DNA of 44,518 nt from Actinoplanes flavus (GCF_017592555.1 NZ_JAGFNS010000017.1:1-44518); one strand, 5' to 3'. Positions 1-8,585 are shown, numbered from the stretch's first letter. Numbers and translations: made by a program. The notes: generated by a model from the letters alone, not told the origin.

Positions 1-117
1 CCGAGGTCCCGCCGGTGCCCGAGGTCCCGCCGGTGCCCGAGGTCCCGCCGGTGCCCGAGGTCCGGCCGGTGCCCGAGGTCCGGCGGGTGCCCGAGGTCCG
101 GCGGGTGCGGCGGGTGC
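1..117. repeat. 18-bp tandem repeat array
   Basis: Six and a half head-to-tail copies of an 18-bp unit (CCGAGGTCCCGCCGGTGC) run from the window edge. The first three copies are identical and later ones carry C/G changes, the last two reading CCGAGGTCCGGCGGGTGC. The array lies just downstream of the stop of the neighbouring minus-strand gene. Because 18 is a multiple of 3, any frame gives a six-residue repeat (Gly/Thr/Ser-rich on the minus strand, Pro/Val/Glu on the plus strand). It could be part of a gene cut by the window edge or intergenic DNA; this cannot be decided here. Confidence 0.85.
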
Positions 118-122
118 GGGGG

Positions 123-2162
123 CTAGTGGGACGCCTTCCAGTCCTTTACGGCGGTGAGGGTGAACGTGAACAGCACGGCGGCCGTCAGGAGGGCGGTCGC
201 GGCGGTGGCGTAGCCCAGGAGGGCCACCACGACCAGGAGCAGGACTCGGCCGTCCCAGCCGAGGATCGCGCCACCCGCGCCGGTCGCCGGGGCGCCCTTC
301 TCCATCCGGGCGGTCAGGTCGTAGTGGCGCATCGCCAGGGCGAACAGCAGCAGGAAGACCACCGCCGGCGGTACCGGGCCGTAGAGGCCCACGGCCGCCA
401 CGGTCAGGTATTCGGCGGCCCGCAGGGCGGCCGGCACCAGCCAGTCCAGGGAGCCGTCGTGCCGCACCCGGGCCGGGAAGCCGCCGACCAGCACCGGGAT
501 CACCACGAGGGCGAGCAGCCACGGACGATGGCCGGGCCCGGCGGCGGCCGTGGCGGCCACCGCGGCCAGGGCGTAGACCGTGAAGAGGGCGGCGAACGGC
601 AGCGGCCACCCGGCGCCCACCCGGCTCAGCACCGACCGCACCAGCGGCCCGTCGTCGCGGTGCCGCATGGTGTCGACCGTGTGCAGCACCCCGACCCGCA
701 TGGAGAGGGCCCGCAGCGACCGCAGCGCCAGCGTGTACGCCGCCGCCAGCAGACCGAATCCGACCAGGGCGGCCAGCGTCACCCGGCCGTCGGTGAAGGC
801 GGCCAGCACGGCGATCATCGCCCACCGTTCACCGATCGGGAAGACCACGATCCGCTTGGCCCAGTAGATCAGTGATCCGCGCTGGCTCTGCGCTTTGACC
901 GAGGCCGCGGTGAGCCGGGCCCCGACGCCACCGGACGCGGCCGGGGCGGGGCGGGCGGCGGCCTCGTCGTGCAGGGCGCCGTACCAGGTGTCGGTCATGT
1001 GCCGGGCGGTCTGGAGGATGATCGCGGCGATCGCGAGCGGCCACGCGTACGGCAGCCCGATCCGCTCGGCCCCGGCCGCCAGTCCGGCGTAGACCGCGTA
1101 CTCCTTGGCCCGGTCGGCCATCGTGTCGAGCCAGCCGCCGAAGGCGTCGAACTTTCGCGTGTACCGCGCCAGTTGCCCGTCCACGCAGTCGAGCACGAAC
1201 CCGAGGTAGAGCAGCACCCCACCGAGCACCATGGCGGCCCGGGAGGCCTGCCAGAACAGCAGCGCGGCGGCGACCGCGAAGAGCACCGACAGCCCGGTCA
1301 CCGCGGTCGGCGTCAGCCGGAGCCGGGCGGCGGCCCTGGTGACCAGCGGCGACCAGCTGCTCACCGCGTACGTCGTGAAGAAGTCGTCCTGTTCCTTGAC
1401 GGCGAGCCGGAGGCGCGCCGCGTCCTCGTCGACCGCGGCGATCGCGTCCCGTGCGGCGGCCAGCTCCGCCTCGGTGGTGACCTGTTCGGCGTGCAGCAGG
1501 CGCACCCGGGTGGCGACCGGCACGAATCCGTCGGCGAGCATCTCGGCCAGCACGTCCGGCTTGCCGGCGGCCTTCTCCAGCAGCGGCAGCTCGGCGGGGG
1601 CGACGCACATGGCGCCCAGGTAGCGCGTGGTCCCGCCGCCGGGCGGGGCGGCGATGACGCGGCCCCGGTCCTCCTTGAGGTCACCGGCCGGGTCGGCGGC
1701 GACCAGCACGGTGCTGCGGCCGGCCGGTTCGGTGGCCAGCGTCCAGAGCAGGCTGCCGTGGGCGACCAGGTTGTCGGCGCAGATCAGGAGGGGGACGCCG
1801 GCGTCGCGGGCCTGCCGGGCCAGCTCGCGCAGCCGGGCCGCCGCGCCGTCGCCGGGGGTGAGGCGGTGGACCGCCGAGATGCCGGCGGCCCGCAGCGCAT
1901 CGGTCAGGTCGCCGGCGAGCCGATCGGCGTCACTGTCCGGGATGGCGGGGCCGGTTCGTGCGGTCAGAACGGCCAGCGTCACCGGAGCACCACCGCTTGC
2001 CTCCTCAACCCGGCGGACCGGTCTCACCAGGCCCGAAATGCGGTCCAGGTTAACAGCGGGCGTCAGCTGGGTACGGGTGACCCTTACGGGAGCCGACTCG
2101 CTCGCATCCACCCGTGGAACGAGGGACGGCCCGGCTCCCGTGCCTACCGTCGAAGTGGCCAC
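123..2162 (-). CDS. CDP-alcohol phosphatidyltransferase, three-part fusion (DUF5941-type)
   Basis: A 679-residue membrane protein predicted to transfer a phospho-alcohol between CDP-alcohol and an acceptor in lipid or polar head-group synthesis. The CDP-alcohol phosphotransferase motif DGxxAR-x8-GxxxDxxxD is complete: D325, D328, G329, A332, R333, G342, D346 and D350. Residues 60-260 resemble a degenerate nucleotidyltransferase-like Rossmann region. The hydrophobic stretch after about 440 is the region databases call DUF5941 in actinobacteria (recalled). The first GTG leaves only 38 bp to the divergent pspC start and has no clear ribosome site, so the true start may be an internal GTG near 2027 or 1982. 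The substrate is unknown. Confidence 0.8.
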   Translation of the reverse strand: MATSTVGTGAGPSLVPRVDASESAPVRVTRTQLTPAVNLDRISGLVRPVRRVEEASGGAPVTLAVLTARTGPAIPDSDADRLAGDLTDALRAAGISAVHRLTPGDGAAARLRELARQARDAGVPLLICADNLVAHGSLLWTLATEPAGRSTVLVAADPAGDLKEDRGRVIAAPPGGGTTRYLGAMCVAPAELPLLEKAAGKPDVLAEMLADGFVPVATRVRLLHAEQVTTEAELAAARDAIAAVDEDAARLRLAVKEQDDFFTTYAVSSWSPLVTRAAARLRLTPTAVTGLSVLFAVAAALLFWQASRAAMVLGGVLLYLGFVLDCVDGQLARYTRKFDAFGGWLDTMADRAKEYAVYAGLAAGAERIGLPYAWPLAIAAIILQTARHMTDTWYGALHDEAAARPAPAASGGVGARLTAASVKAQSQRGSLIYWAKRIVVFPIGERWAMIAVLAAFTDGRVTLAALVGFGLLAAAYTLALRSLRALSMRVGVLHTVDTMRHRDDGPLVRSVLSRVGAGWPLPFAALFTVYALAAVAATAAAGPGHRPWLLALVVIPVLVGGFPARVRHDGSLDWLVPAALRAAEYLTVAAVGLYGPVPPAVVFLLLFALAMRHYDLTARMEKGAPATGAGGAILGWDGRVLLLVVVALLGYATAATALLTAAVLFTFTLTAVKDWKASH

Positions 2163-2200
2163 GGCAGAAAGCCGGGGCCACCGCCGAAGGAGTGGATGAC

Positions 2201-2398
2201 GTGACCAGCCCCCTCAGGACCCGCTCGTTCTCCCGCCCCCGCCACAACCGCCGGATCGCCGGTGTCTGCGCCGGTCTGGCTCAGCGTTTCGGGATGCGGC
2301 CCGGCACCGTCCGGCTGCTGTTCGTCCTGTCCTGCCTGCTCCCGGGCCCGCAGTTCCTGGCTTACCTGGTCCTCTGGGCGCTGATGCCCAGCGAGTGA
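2201..2398 (+). CDS. PspC domain protein
   Basis: A 65-residue protein made almost entirely of a PspC domain: a basic N-terminus, then the RRIAGVCAGLA motif, then one transmembrane segment ending in YLVLWALMP. PspC proteins are membrane sensors of envelope stress or anti-sigma-like partners. The GTG at 2201 is chosen because AAGGAG lies 8 nt upstream; longer starts from 2114 would read into the divergent gene's start region. A TACCGT box at 2145-2150 could be its -10 element. It is a stand-alone single-domain form, which is common in actinobacteria, and its signalling partner is not evident nearby. Confidence 0.85.
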   Translation: MTSPLRTRSFSRPRHNRRIAGVCAGLAQRFGMRPGTVRLLFVLSCLLPGPQFLAYLVLWALMPSE

Positions 2399-2487
2399 CG
2401 CCCGTCGGAGGGCGTGAGCCCTCGAACGGGTAGGCGACACCGGCCTGGTCGGCTCCCCCCGTACGCCGGCCGGTGATCGCCGGTGGC

Positions 2488-2530
2488 GGGGGGGGGGGGG
2501 GGGGGGCGCCCCGCGGGGGGGGGGGCCCGG
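2488..2530. repeat. Long G homopolymer runs (G19 and G11)
   Basis: Nineteen consecutive G residues (2488-2506) are followed by CGCCCCGC, then eleven more G (2515-2525), then a C/G-rich block. This lies in the 153-bp gap between pspC and the convergent DUF4230 gene. The runs could form a G-quadruplex or act in termination. They could equally be a sequencing or assembly error, since such runs are poorly resolved. Confidence 0.8.
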
Positions 2531-2551
2531 GCCCCCCACGACCACCGTGGG

Positions 2552-3274
2552 TCATGGGTTGGCGAAGGTCACCGTGACCGTCGAGTAGCCCAGCCGCGCG
2601 AAGAGGCTCTCCAGCATCCGCTGTGTGTTCTCCCGGGCCCGTTCGTCCAGCCCGCTCGCCCTCGCCGCCTCGGTGATCCGCTGCTGGGCGAGCTGATAGA
2701 CCTGCTGCTGCTTGGCCGGATCGTCGCGGAAGGCGTCGCCGATCCGGTTGAAGAGCCCACGCTCCTCGGCGACCACGTAGCTGCGCTCCATGTCGAGAGC
2801 GGCCGTGGACTGCTGCGGGGCGGGCAGCCGCAGCTCGATCGTCTTCTTCTCCTCGTCCACCTTGAGCGCGTCACCGGCCAGGCCGCCGAAGTCGACATAG
2901 GCCTCGACGGTGCCCGAGCCGACGAACAGGGTCCGCCGGTTGATCAGGAAGTCGGGGATGTTGTCCCGGTTCTCCTGGAGATCGACGATGACCTGGAAGG
3001 TGCCGTCGGCCGCCACGAACCGCTCCAGGTCACGCATGGACTCGAGGAGCACCGGCTGGCTGCGGTCGGTCGTCCGGTCGGCGAACGGGTTGTCGAAGGT
3101 GGGCAGCACGTTGATCGCGCGCAGCCCGAGGCAGGACGCCACCAGCAGGGCGAAGACGACGCCCACGAAGATCAGCAGCCGGGCGAACCCACTGGGTCCG
3201 CGCTGAACGGCCGGAAACTCGCTGGTCGGCTCGGGCTCGGGGTCGGGGGATGCGGGGGCGGGCGATTCGGCCAT
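2552..3274 (-). CDS. DUF4230 membrane-anchored protein
   Basis: A 240-residue protein with a Pro/Glu-rich cytoplasmic N-terminus, one transmembrane helix at about residues 35-57 (LLIFVGVVFALLVASCLGL), and an extracytoplasmic domain of the DUF4230 family. Family members have no settled biochemical role. The ATG at 3274 (MAESPAP) is preferred over the longer frame. The gene is convergent with pspC across the G-rich gap and lies 58 bp downstream of the acyl-CoA dehydrogenase stop on the same strand. Nothing in the sequence suggests a substrate. Confidence 0.75.
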   Translation of the reverse strand: MAESPAPASPDPEPEPTSEFPAVQRGPSGFARLLIFVGVVFALLVASCLGLRAINVLPTFDNPFADRTTDRSQPVLLESMRDLERFVAADGTFQVIVDLQENRDNIPDFLINRRTLFVGSGTVEAYVDFGGLAGDALKVDEEKKTIELRLPAPQQSTAALDMERSYVVAEERGLFNRIGDAFRDDPAKQQQVYQLAQQRITEAARASGLDERARENTQRMLESLFARLGYSTVTVTFANP

Positions 3275-3332
3275 GTCTAAACGGTACGGAGGGGGTACGA
3301 CAATCCGCGACCGGAGCACCCACTCGCGCCGC

Positions 3333-4508
3333 TCACCGTGCGAAAGCGTTCAATCCGGTCAGCTTCTGCCCGATCGACAGCTGGTGGATCTCCGACGTCC
3401 CCTCGTACGTCAGCACGCTCTCCAGATTGCTGGCGTGCCGCATCACCGGGTACTCCGCCAGGATCCCGTTGCCGCCCATGATCGTCCGGCACTGCCGAGC
3501 GATCTTGATGGCCTCCCGCACGTTGTTCAGCTTCCCGACACTGATCTGCTCCGGCCGCAGCGGGCCGTCCTGCCGTTCCCGCCGCCGCCCCAGATGCAGC
3601 GCCAGCAGGAATCCCTTCTGCAGCTCCAGAGCCATGTCGGCGAGCTTGGCCTGGGTCAGCTGGAATCCGGCGATCGGCCGCCCGAACTGCTCCCGCGCGG
3701 CCGCGTAGTCGAGCGCCGTGTCCAGGCAGTCCCGGGCCGCCCCGAGCACACCCCAGATGATGCTGAGCCGGGCCTCGGTGAGGCAGGACAGCGGCGCCAT
3801 CAGGCTGCGGGCGCCGGGCAGCCGGGCGCTCTCCGGCAGCCGGACCCCGTCCAGGACGATCTCGCCGGTGCTGGACGCGCGCAGCGACATCTTGTGGCTG
3901 ATCTCGCGGGCCGCGTAGCCGGGCACGTCGGTCGGGACGACGAATCCGGCCACGCCCTTGTCGGCTCGCGCCCAGATGATCGCCACGTCGGCGATCGGCG
4001 CGTTGAGGATCCAGGTCTTCACTCCGTCGAGCACCCAGTCGTCGCCGTCCCGGCGGGCCCGGGTGGACATGCCGGTCGGGTCGGAGCCGTGGTCCGGCTC
4101 GGCCAGGCCGAAGCAGCCGATCGCCCGGCCGGACGCCAGCGCCGGGAGCCAGGTGAGTTTCTGCTCCTCCGAGCCGTAACGCCAGATCGCGTACATGACC
4201 AGGGAGCCCTGCACGGAGATCAGCGAGCGGATCCCGGAGTCGGCGGCCTCCACCTCCATGCAGGCCAGGCCGAGGGCGACCACCGACGAGCCGGCGCAGC
4301 CGTAGCCGGTCAGGTGCATGCCGAACAGACCGGCCTTGCCGAACTCGACGGCCAGTTCGCGGATGGGGGCATCGCCGTTCTCGTACCACTCGGCCACGGC
4401 CGGACGAACGTGATCGTCGGCGACGCGGCGGGCGAGAGCGCGGGCGTCGCGCTCCTCGTCACTCAGCAAATCGTCAAGATCCAGCAGGTCAAGCGGTCGA
4501 ACACCCAT
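3333..4508 (-). CDS. Acyl-CoA dehydrogenase, glutaryl-CoA dehydrogenase type
   Basis: A 391-residue FAD-dependent acyl-CoA dehydrogenase of full family length. The FAD/substrate signature CFGLAEPDHGSDP is near residues 133-145, and the active-site base is E369 in TYEGTSEIH close to the C-terminus. The segment EVEAADSGIRSLISVQGSLV matches the glutaryl-CoA dehydrogenase branch, which oxidises and decarboxylates glutaryl-CoA to crotonyl-CoA in lysine and tryptophan breakdown. Close relatives act on other short acyl-CoAs, so the exact substrate is uncertain. No electron-transfer flavoprotein or other degradation gene is adjacent. Confidence 0.88.
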   Translation of the reverse strand: MGVRPLDLLDLDDLLSDEERDARALARRVADDHVRPAVAEWYENGDAPIRELAVEFGKAGLFGMHLTGYGCAGSSVVALGLACMEVEAADSGIRSLISVQGSLVMYAIWRYGSEEQKLTWLPALASGRAIGCFGLAEPDHGSDPTGMSTRARRDGDDWVLDGVKTWILNAPIADVAIIWARADKGVAGFVVPTDVPGYAAREISHKMSLRASSTGEIVLDGVRLPESARLPGARSLMAPLSCLTEARLSIIWGVLGAARDCLDTALDYAAAREQFGRPIAGFQLTQAKLADMALELQKGFLLALHLGRRRERQDGPLRPEQISVGKLNNVREAIKIARQCRTIMGGNGILAEYPVMRHASNLESVLTYEGTSEIHQLSIGQKLTGLNAFAR

Positions 4509-4556
4509 GAGGTCAAGCTAACCGGCCGCCGTCCAACATCGACAGACCCGGATCGA

Positions 4557-4853
4557 TCAGACCTCCAGGACCAACACCCGCGCGTGGATCTCCTTGCGCT
4601 GCTGGAGAGCCGCGCGCAGGGCGCGATGCAGACCGTCCTCCAGGTAGAGGGCGCCCTGATATTCCACGACATGGGGGAAAAGGTCGCCGTAGAAGGTGGA
4701 GTCCTCGGCGAGGAGCTTGTCCAGTGCCAGCTCACGCTTGGTGGTGATGAGGTCGGCGAGCCAGACCTTGCGCGGCGGAATCTCCGCCCACTCCTTGAGC
4801 GTGGTCTGGTGATCGGGGTACGGGGCTCCGTCCCGGACCGCTTTGAAGATCAC
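4557..4853 (-). CDS. Small conserved protein, possibly ParB/sulfiredoxin-like
   Basis: A 98-residue protein beginning VIFKAVRDG and ending HARVLVLEV. I know similar short actinobacterial proteins only as hypothetical. The segment LYLEDGLHRALRAALQQR resembles the DGxHRxxA core of ParB/sulfiredoxin folds, which is a weak structural guess. The GTG at 4853 is chosen because an AAAGG site lies 9 nt upstream; the frame remains open further upstream but that part overlaps the nitroreductase. It is 50 bp from each neighbour on the same strand and may be co-transcribed with them. Confidence 0.7.
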   Translation of the reverse strand: MIFKAVRDGAPYPDHQTTLKEWAEIPPRKVWLADLITTKRELALDKLLAEDSTFYGDLFPHVVEYQGALYLEDGLHRALRAALQQRKEIHARVLVLEV

Positions 4854-4903
4854 GGCGGCTGCCCTTTCCGTGAGAACCGTATGCCAGCGTAACCTCGGGC
4901 CGG

Positions 4904-5521
4904 TCAGACCTCGCCCGCCGAAGTCCACCGGCCATGATGCACCACCGAGTCCACCGGACGGTGGCCACGCTTCAGTGACGGTGACCTCTTGTCCTCGCCC
5001 CGGTAGCCGATCGTCAGCGCTCCGATCGGGCGGAACTCCGGCGGCACCCCGAACGCCTGCCTGACCGCGTCCACCCGGCCGGCGGGCAGGCCGATGAAGC
5101 ACGAGCCGAGGTCCTCGTTGACCGCGGTGAGGTGCATGAGCAGGGCGGCGAACCCGGTGTCGATGTCCCAGAACGGCGCGGACCAGCGTGCCTCGTCACG
5201 ATCCGTCCAGCCCTTGTCGGGCTGGGCGTAACGCTCCAGGTAGGCCGATTTGTTGGACAGCGCCAGGATGATCAGCGGCGCCGTCCGCATCCGGGTCAGC
5301 CAGCCGTCGGCCGGCGCCTCGGCGTCCGCGGTCGCCGCCCAGAACCGGTCGCGATCGGCCCGCTCGGTGAGGACCAGGAAACTCCAGCCCTGCGAGAAGC
5401 CCGCCGACGGCGCCCGCAGCCCGTGCCGGACGATCTTGTCGACCAGCTCCGGCGGGACCGGGCGATCCGGGTCGTAACCGCGCACCATCCGCCGACGGCG
5501 GACCACCTCGTCGAAGTCCAT
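4904..5521 (-). CDS. Nitroreductase family protein
   Basis: A 205-residue FMN-dependent NAD(P)H oxidoreductase. The phosphate-binding start RRRRMVRGY (residues 8-16) and the APSAGFSQGWSFLVL segment (about 37-51) are typical of the family, as is the C-terminal GYRGEDK. Family members reduce nitroaromatics, quinones or flavins, and the natural substrate is unknown. The ATG shares one base with the stop codon of the upstream aldose epimerase gene (TGATG), so the two are translationally coupled. Confidence 0.88.
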   Translation of the reverse strand: MDFDEVVRRRRMVRGYDPDRPVPPELVDKIVRHGLRAPSAGFSQGWSFLVLTERADRDRFWAATADAEAPADGWLTRMRTAPLIILALSNKSAYLERYAQPDKGWTDRDEARWSAPFWDIDTGFAALLMHLTAVNEDLGSCFIGLPAGRVDAVRQAFGVPPEFRPIGALTIGYRGEDKRSPSLKRGHRPVDSVVHHGRWTSAGEV

Positions 5522-6441
5522 CAGGCCCGGATGCCCCAGGACGTCGACCAGGCCACACCGGGCTGTAGGACGACCAGGTCACGGCCGGTCCGGAAGGCGT
5601 CCGGCGGGCAGGTCATCGGCTCCACCGCGACGGACCGCCGGAACCGCTCGCCGTGCAGGGTGTCGGCGGTGAAGACCTGCCAGTAGCGGTACTTCCCGTC
5701 GGCCCAGACCACGATGTCGCGGCCGGACGCCGGGTCGGACAGGGTGACCGCGGTGATCCCGTCGGGGCCGAAGTCGATGTCCCCGAAAGTGGTGTCCAGG
5801 ACCAGGTCACCGATCCGGCGGGGCTCGCTGAAGTCGAACTCGGTCCCGGCGACCTTGGAGGCGCCGATCGGCAGCAGCCGGTTGTCCGCCAGGATCCGCG
5901 ACCTGGCCGGCACGTGGAGCACGGTGTCCTCCACGGTCACGCCGGGCAGCCGCAGGTAGGGGTGGACGGAGTAGCCCCAGGGCGCGTTCGACTCCGAGGT
6001 GTTCACCACCTCCTGCACCGCCCGGAGCCCGTCGGCCGACACCGACCAGCGGTTACGCAGGCGCAGCGACCACGGGTAGCCGACCTGGGCGGGCAGGTGG
6101 TACTCCAGCGTGACCGCGTCGGCGGTCTGCTCGACGGCGTGCCAGCGTGACCAGTTGACCAGCCCGTGGATGGCGTTGTGCCGGGCCGGCTCGGTGAGCG
6201 CGAGCTGGTAGGTCTGCCCCTCGAACTCGTACCTCCCGTCCCGGATCCGGTTGGGCCACGGAGCCAGGATCTGCCCGGCCGAGCCCGGGGCGATCTCGTC
6301 CTCGCGGAAGCCGTCCAGCAGGTCGGCGCCGTCGACGGAGTACGCCCGCAGCGTGCCGCCGACCTCGGTGACGACGGCGCGGTGTCCCGCCGCCTCGATC
6401 GACCACTGGATCCCGGACCTCGCGGCTGACTCTGCGCTCAT
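5521..6441 (-). CDS. Aldose 1-epimerase family protein
   Basis: A 306-residue mutarotase-fold protein of normal length, interconverting alpha and beta anomers of aldoses. The expected catalytic set is visible: H92 (AIHG), H160 (YSVHPYL) and E274 (VAVEP). There is no signal peptide, so it is cytoplasmic. It overlaps the nitroreductase start by one base and lies 10 bp downstream of the MFS gene stop, suggesting a pdxH-MFS-epimerase-nitroreductase transcript. The sugar used is not evident. Confidence 0.88.
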   Translation of the reverse strand: MSAESAARSGIQWSIEAAGHRAVVTEVGGTLRAYSVDGADLLDGFREDEIAPGSAGQILAPWPNRIRDGRYEFEGQTYQLALTEPARHNAIHGLVNWSRWHAVEQTADAVTLEYHLPAQVGYPWSLRLRNRWSVSADGLRAVQEVVNTSESNAPWGYSVHPYLRLPGVTVEDTVLHVPARSRILADNRLLPIGASKVAGTEFDFSEPRRIGDLVLDTTFGDIDFGPDGITAVTLSDPASGRDIVVWADGKYRYWQVFTADTLHGERFRRSVAVEPMTCPPDAFRTGRDLVVLQPGVAWSTSWGIRA

Positions 6442-6451
6442 ACCCGCGACA

Positions 6452-7699
6452 CTATCCGGCGTCCACCCGCTCCGGCTCGGACTGGTAGCGGATCAGTGCG
6501 GGCGAGGTGCACGCGAGCAGCACGGCCAGTCCGGCCGCGACGAACCCGCCGCCCACCCAGGACGTGCCGACGCTGGTCAGGTCGGCGGTGGCCCCGGCCC
6601 GCAGGTCGCCGAGGCGCGGCCCACCGGCCACCACCACGGTGAACACGCCCTGGAGGCGGCCGCGCAGCCGGTCCGGCGCGAAGGTCTGCATGATCGTCTG
6701 CCGGTAGACCGCGCTGACCAGGTCGGCCGCGCCGGCCAGGGCGAGCATCAGCACCATCACCCACAGGTGGCCGGCCAGCCCGGAGAGGCCGATCGCCACC
6801 CCCCAGCAGACCACCGCGACCACCAGGGCCAGCCCCTGCCTGCGGATCCGGCTGATCCAGCCCGAGGTGAGCCCGCCGATCATCGCGCCGATCGCGATCG
6901 CGCTGTACAGCCAGCCGACCACCGAGCCGCCGCCGAACTGCACCGCGACCGCCGGGAACAGCGCCCGGGGCATGGCGAACACCATGGCGATCAAATCGAT
7001 GGCGAAGGAGAGCAGCAGCACCGGCTGGGTGACCAGGAACCGCAGGCCGGCGAGGATGCCGCGGAGTCCGGCGCTGGGCTTCTCGTCGCCGTCGCCGTGG
7101 GCCGCAGGCGGGATGTCCGGCAGCTTCCAGGTGGCCCAGAACGTGACGCTGAACAGCAGGGCGTCCAGCGCGTACGCCACGGTCACGCCGGCGCCGGTGG
7201 ACCAGATGCCCATGATCACGCCGGCCGCGAGCGGACCGAGCACCCCACCGGCCGTGATGGTCGTGTAGTTCAGCGTGTTGGCGGCCGGGACCAGGCTCTC
7301 CGGCACGATCCGCGGCACGATCGCCTGCCGGGCCGGGGAACTGACCGCGAACCCGGCCGACTGCACCGCGGTGAGCGCCAGCAGCAGGTGCCCGCTGCGC
7401 ACCCCGAGCAGCGCCTGGGCCAGGAGCGCGAGCGTGCTGACCCAGGTGATCACCGAGCTGCACAGCAGCAGCTTGCGCCGGTCCACCACGTCGGCCACCG
7501 CGCCGCCCCAGAGACCGAAGATCAACAGAGGGACCAGCCCGGCCACGCCGAGCAGGCCCACCCAGGTGGGCGATCCGGTTATCGCGAACATCTGCACCGG
7601 TACGGCCACCGCGGTGAATTGGAAGCCGAAGTACGACGCGCCGTTGCCGATCCAGGTCCGCCGGAACGTGGGCACGCGCAACGGCCGCGTGTCGATCAT
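6452..7699 (-). CDS. MFS exporter (MFS_3/EntS-like)
   Basis: A 415-residue transporter with about 12 transmembrane segments. The MFS loop GGAVADVVDRRKLLL lies between helices 2 and 3, and a second-half loop reads SRIRRQG. The sequence resembles enterobactin-exporter-like permeases of actinobacteria. The ATG at 7699 is used; a GTG at 7726, directly after the pdxH stop, would add nine residues. A much longer open frame through pdxH is an artefact. It is a paralogue of the MFS gene at 38568-39872. The cargo is unknown. Confidence 0.85.
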   Translation of the reverse strand: MIDTRPLRVPTFRRTWIGNGASYFGFQFTAVAVPVQMFAITGSPTWVGLLGVAGLVPLLIFGLWGGAVADVVDRRKLLLCSSVITWVSTLALLAQALLGVRSGHLLLALTAVQSAGFAVSSPARQAIVPRIVPESLVPAANTLNYTTITAGGVLGPLAAGVIMGIWSTGAGVTVAYALDALLFSVTFWATWKLPDIPPAAHGDGDEKPSAGLRGILAGLRFLVTQPVLLLSFAIDLIAMVFAMPRALFPAVAVQFGGGSVVGWLYSAIAIGAMIGGLTSGWISRIRRQGLALVVAVVCWGVAIGLSGLAGHLWVMVLMLALAGAADLVSAVYRQTIMQTFAPDRLRGRLQGVFTVVVAGGPRLGDLRAGATADLTSVGTSWVGGGFVAAGLAVLLACTSPALIRYQSEPERVDAG

Positions 7700-7728
7700 C
7701 CAGGACCGCGGCCGCCGGGTCGCCACGC

Positions 7729-8382
7729 TCAAGGCGCCAGCCTCTCGACCACCCAGCCCGCGCCGGTCGCGCGGTAGCGGAGGCGGTCGTGCAGCCGGCT
7801 GGTCCGGCCCTGCCAGAACTCCACGGCGTCGGGCCGCACCCGCAGCCCGCCCCAGTGCGGCGGGGCCGGCACCGGCCCGGTCCCGAACCGATCGGCCACC
7901 GCGGCCAGGTGATCGTCCAGCGCCTCCGGGCCGGGCAGCACCGTCGACTGCGGGCTGGCCCAGGCGCCGAGCTGCGAGCCGCGCGGCCGGGACGCGAAAT
8001 ACTCCTCGGTCTCCGCGCGCGAGACCCGCTCGACCGGGCCGGTCACGATCACCTGACGCTGCATCGGAAACCACGGGAAGACCAGGCTCGCGTACGGATT
8101 GGCGGCCGCCTCCCGGCCCTTGCGTGACTCGTAGTTGGTGAAGAAGACGAAACCGCTGTCGTCGTACCCCTTGAGGAGAACGGTCCGCGCCGAGGGACGC
8201 GCCCCGGCGTCCGCGGTGGCCACGATCATCGCGTTGGGCTCCGGCAGGCCGAAGGCCGCCGCGTCGGCGAACCAGAGCGCGAACTGCTCCGGCCAGGTGG
8301 CGGCGAGAACACTCTCGGTCAGCGGCGGCCACTCCCCGTAGTCACGGCGCATCCCCGCGGGTGACGGTGCTTCGGCGCCCAT
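7729..8382 (-). CDS. pdxH: Pyridoxamine 5'-phosphate oxidase
   Basis: A 217-residue FMN enzyme that oxidises pyridoxine or pyridoxamine 5'-phosphate to pyridoxal 5'-phosphate. Family signatures are clear: ARTVLLKGYDDSGFVFFTNYESRKG in the FMN-binding half, FPWFPMQRQVIVTGPVERV, SRPRGSQLGAWASPQS, and the C-terminal EFWQGRTSRLHDR followed by ERLAP. A GAGGGAG ribosome site sits 4-5 nt before the ATG. It is the first gene of the minus-strand run and is divergent from citrate synthase across a 203-bp gap. The product is the cofactor of serC, encoded close by. Confidence 0.95.
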   Translation of the reverse strand: MGAEAPSPAGMRRDYGEWPPLTESVLAATWPEQFALWFADAAAFGLPEPNAMIVATADAGARPSARTVLLKGYDDSGFVFFTNYESRKGREAAANPYASLVFPWFPMQRQVIVTGPVERVSRAETEEYFASRPRGSQLGAWASPQSTVLPGPEALDDHLAAVADRFGTGPVPAPPHWGGLRVRPDAVEFWQGRTSRLHDRLRYRATGAGWVVERLAP

Positions 8383-8585
8383 GCCGCTCCCTCGCTCTCG
8401 GCCCTTCCCCGGCGCAAACTACTGAGGTGACCCCGGGATGTGAAACGACGGTAAATCCCCCACCGCGAATCGTCAGTTGAACCAGGATGGGTGTCATCCA
8501 GAGCACAATCGCGATGGGTCGACCATGCCGTTACCCGGCGGGCAAGATGAATGGCCCACCGCAGTTCGGTTCCACAGGGAGTGCC

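Noticed and set aside
15..875. Long plus-strand open frame of repeated Pro-Glu-Val residues and Arg/Gly-rich tail
   Set aside because: It runs antisense to the well-supported CDP-alcohol phosphatidyltransferase gene and has low-complexity composition typical of GC-rich shadow frames.
3273..4892. Plus-strand open frame of about 540 codons
   Set aside because: Antisense to the acyl-CoA dehydrogenase, which has clear motifs. No family was seen in this frame.
6251..7777. Plus-strand open frame of about 500 codons
   Set aside because: Antisense to the MFS gene and the epimerase start, with His/Gln/Arg-rich low-complexity translation.
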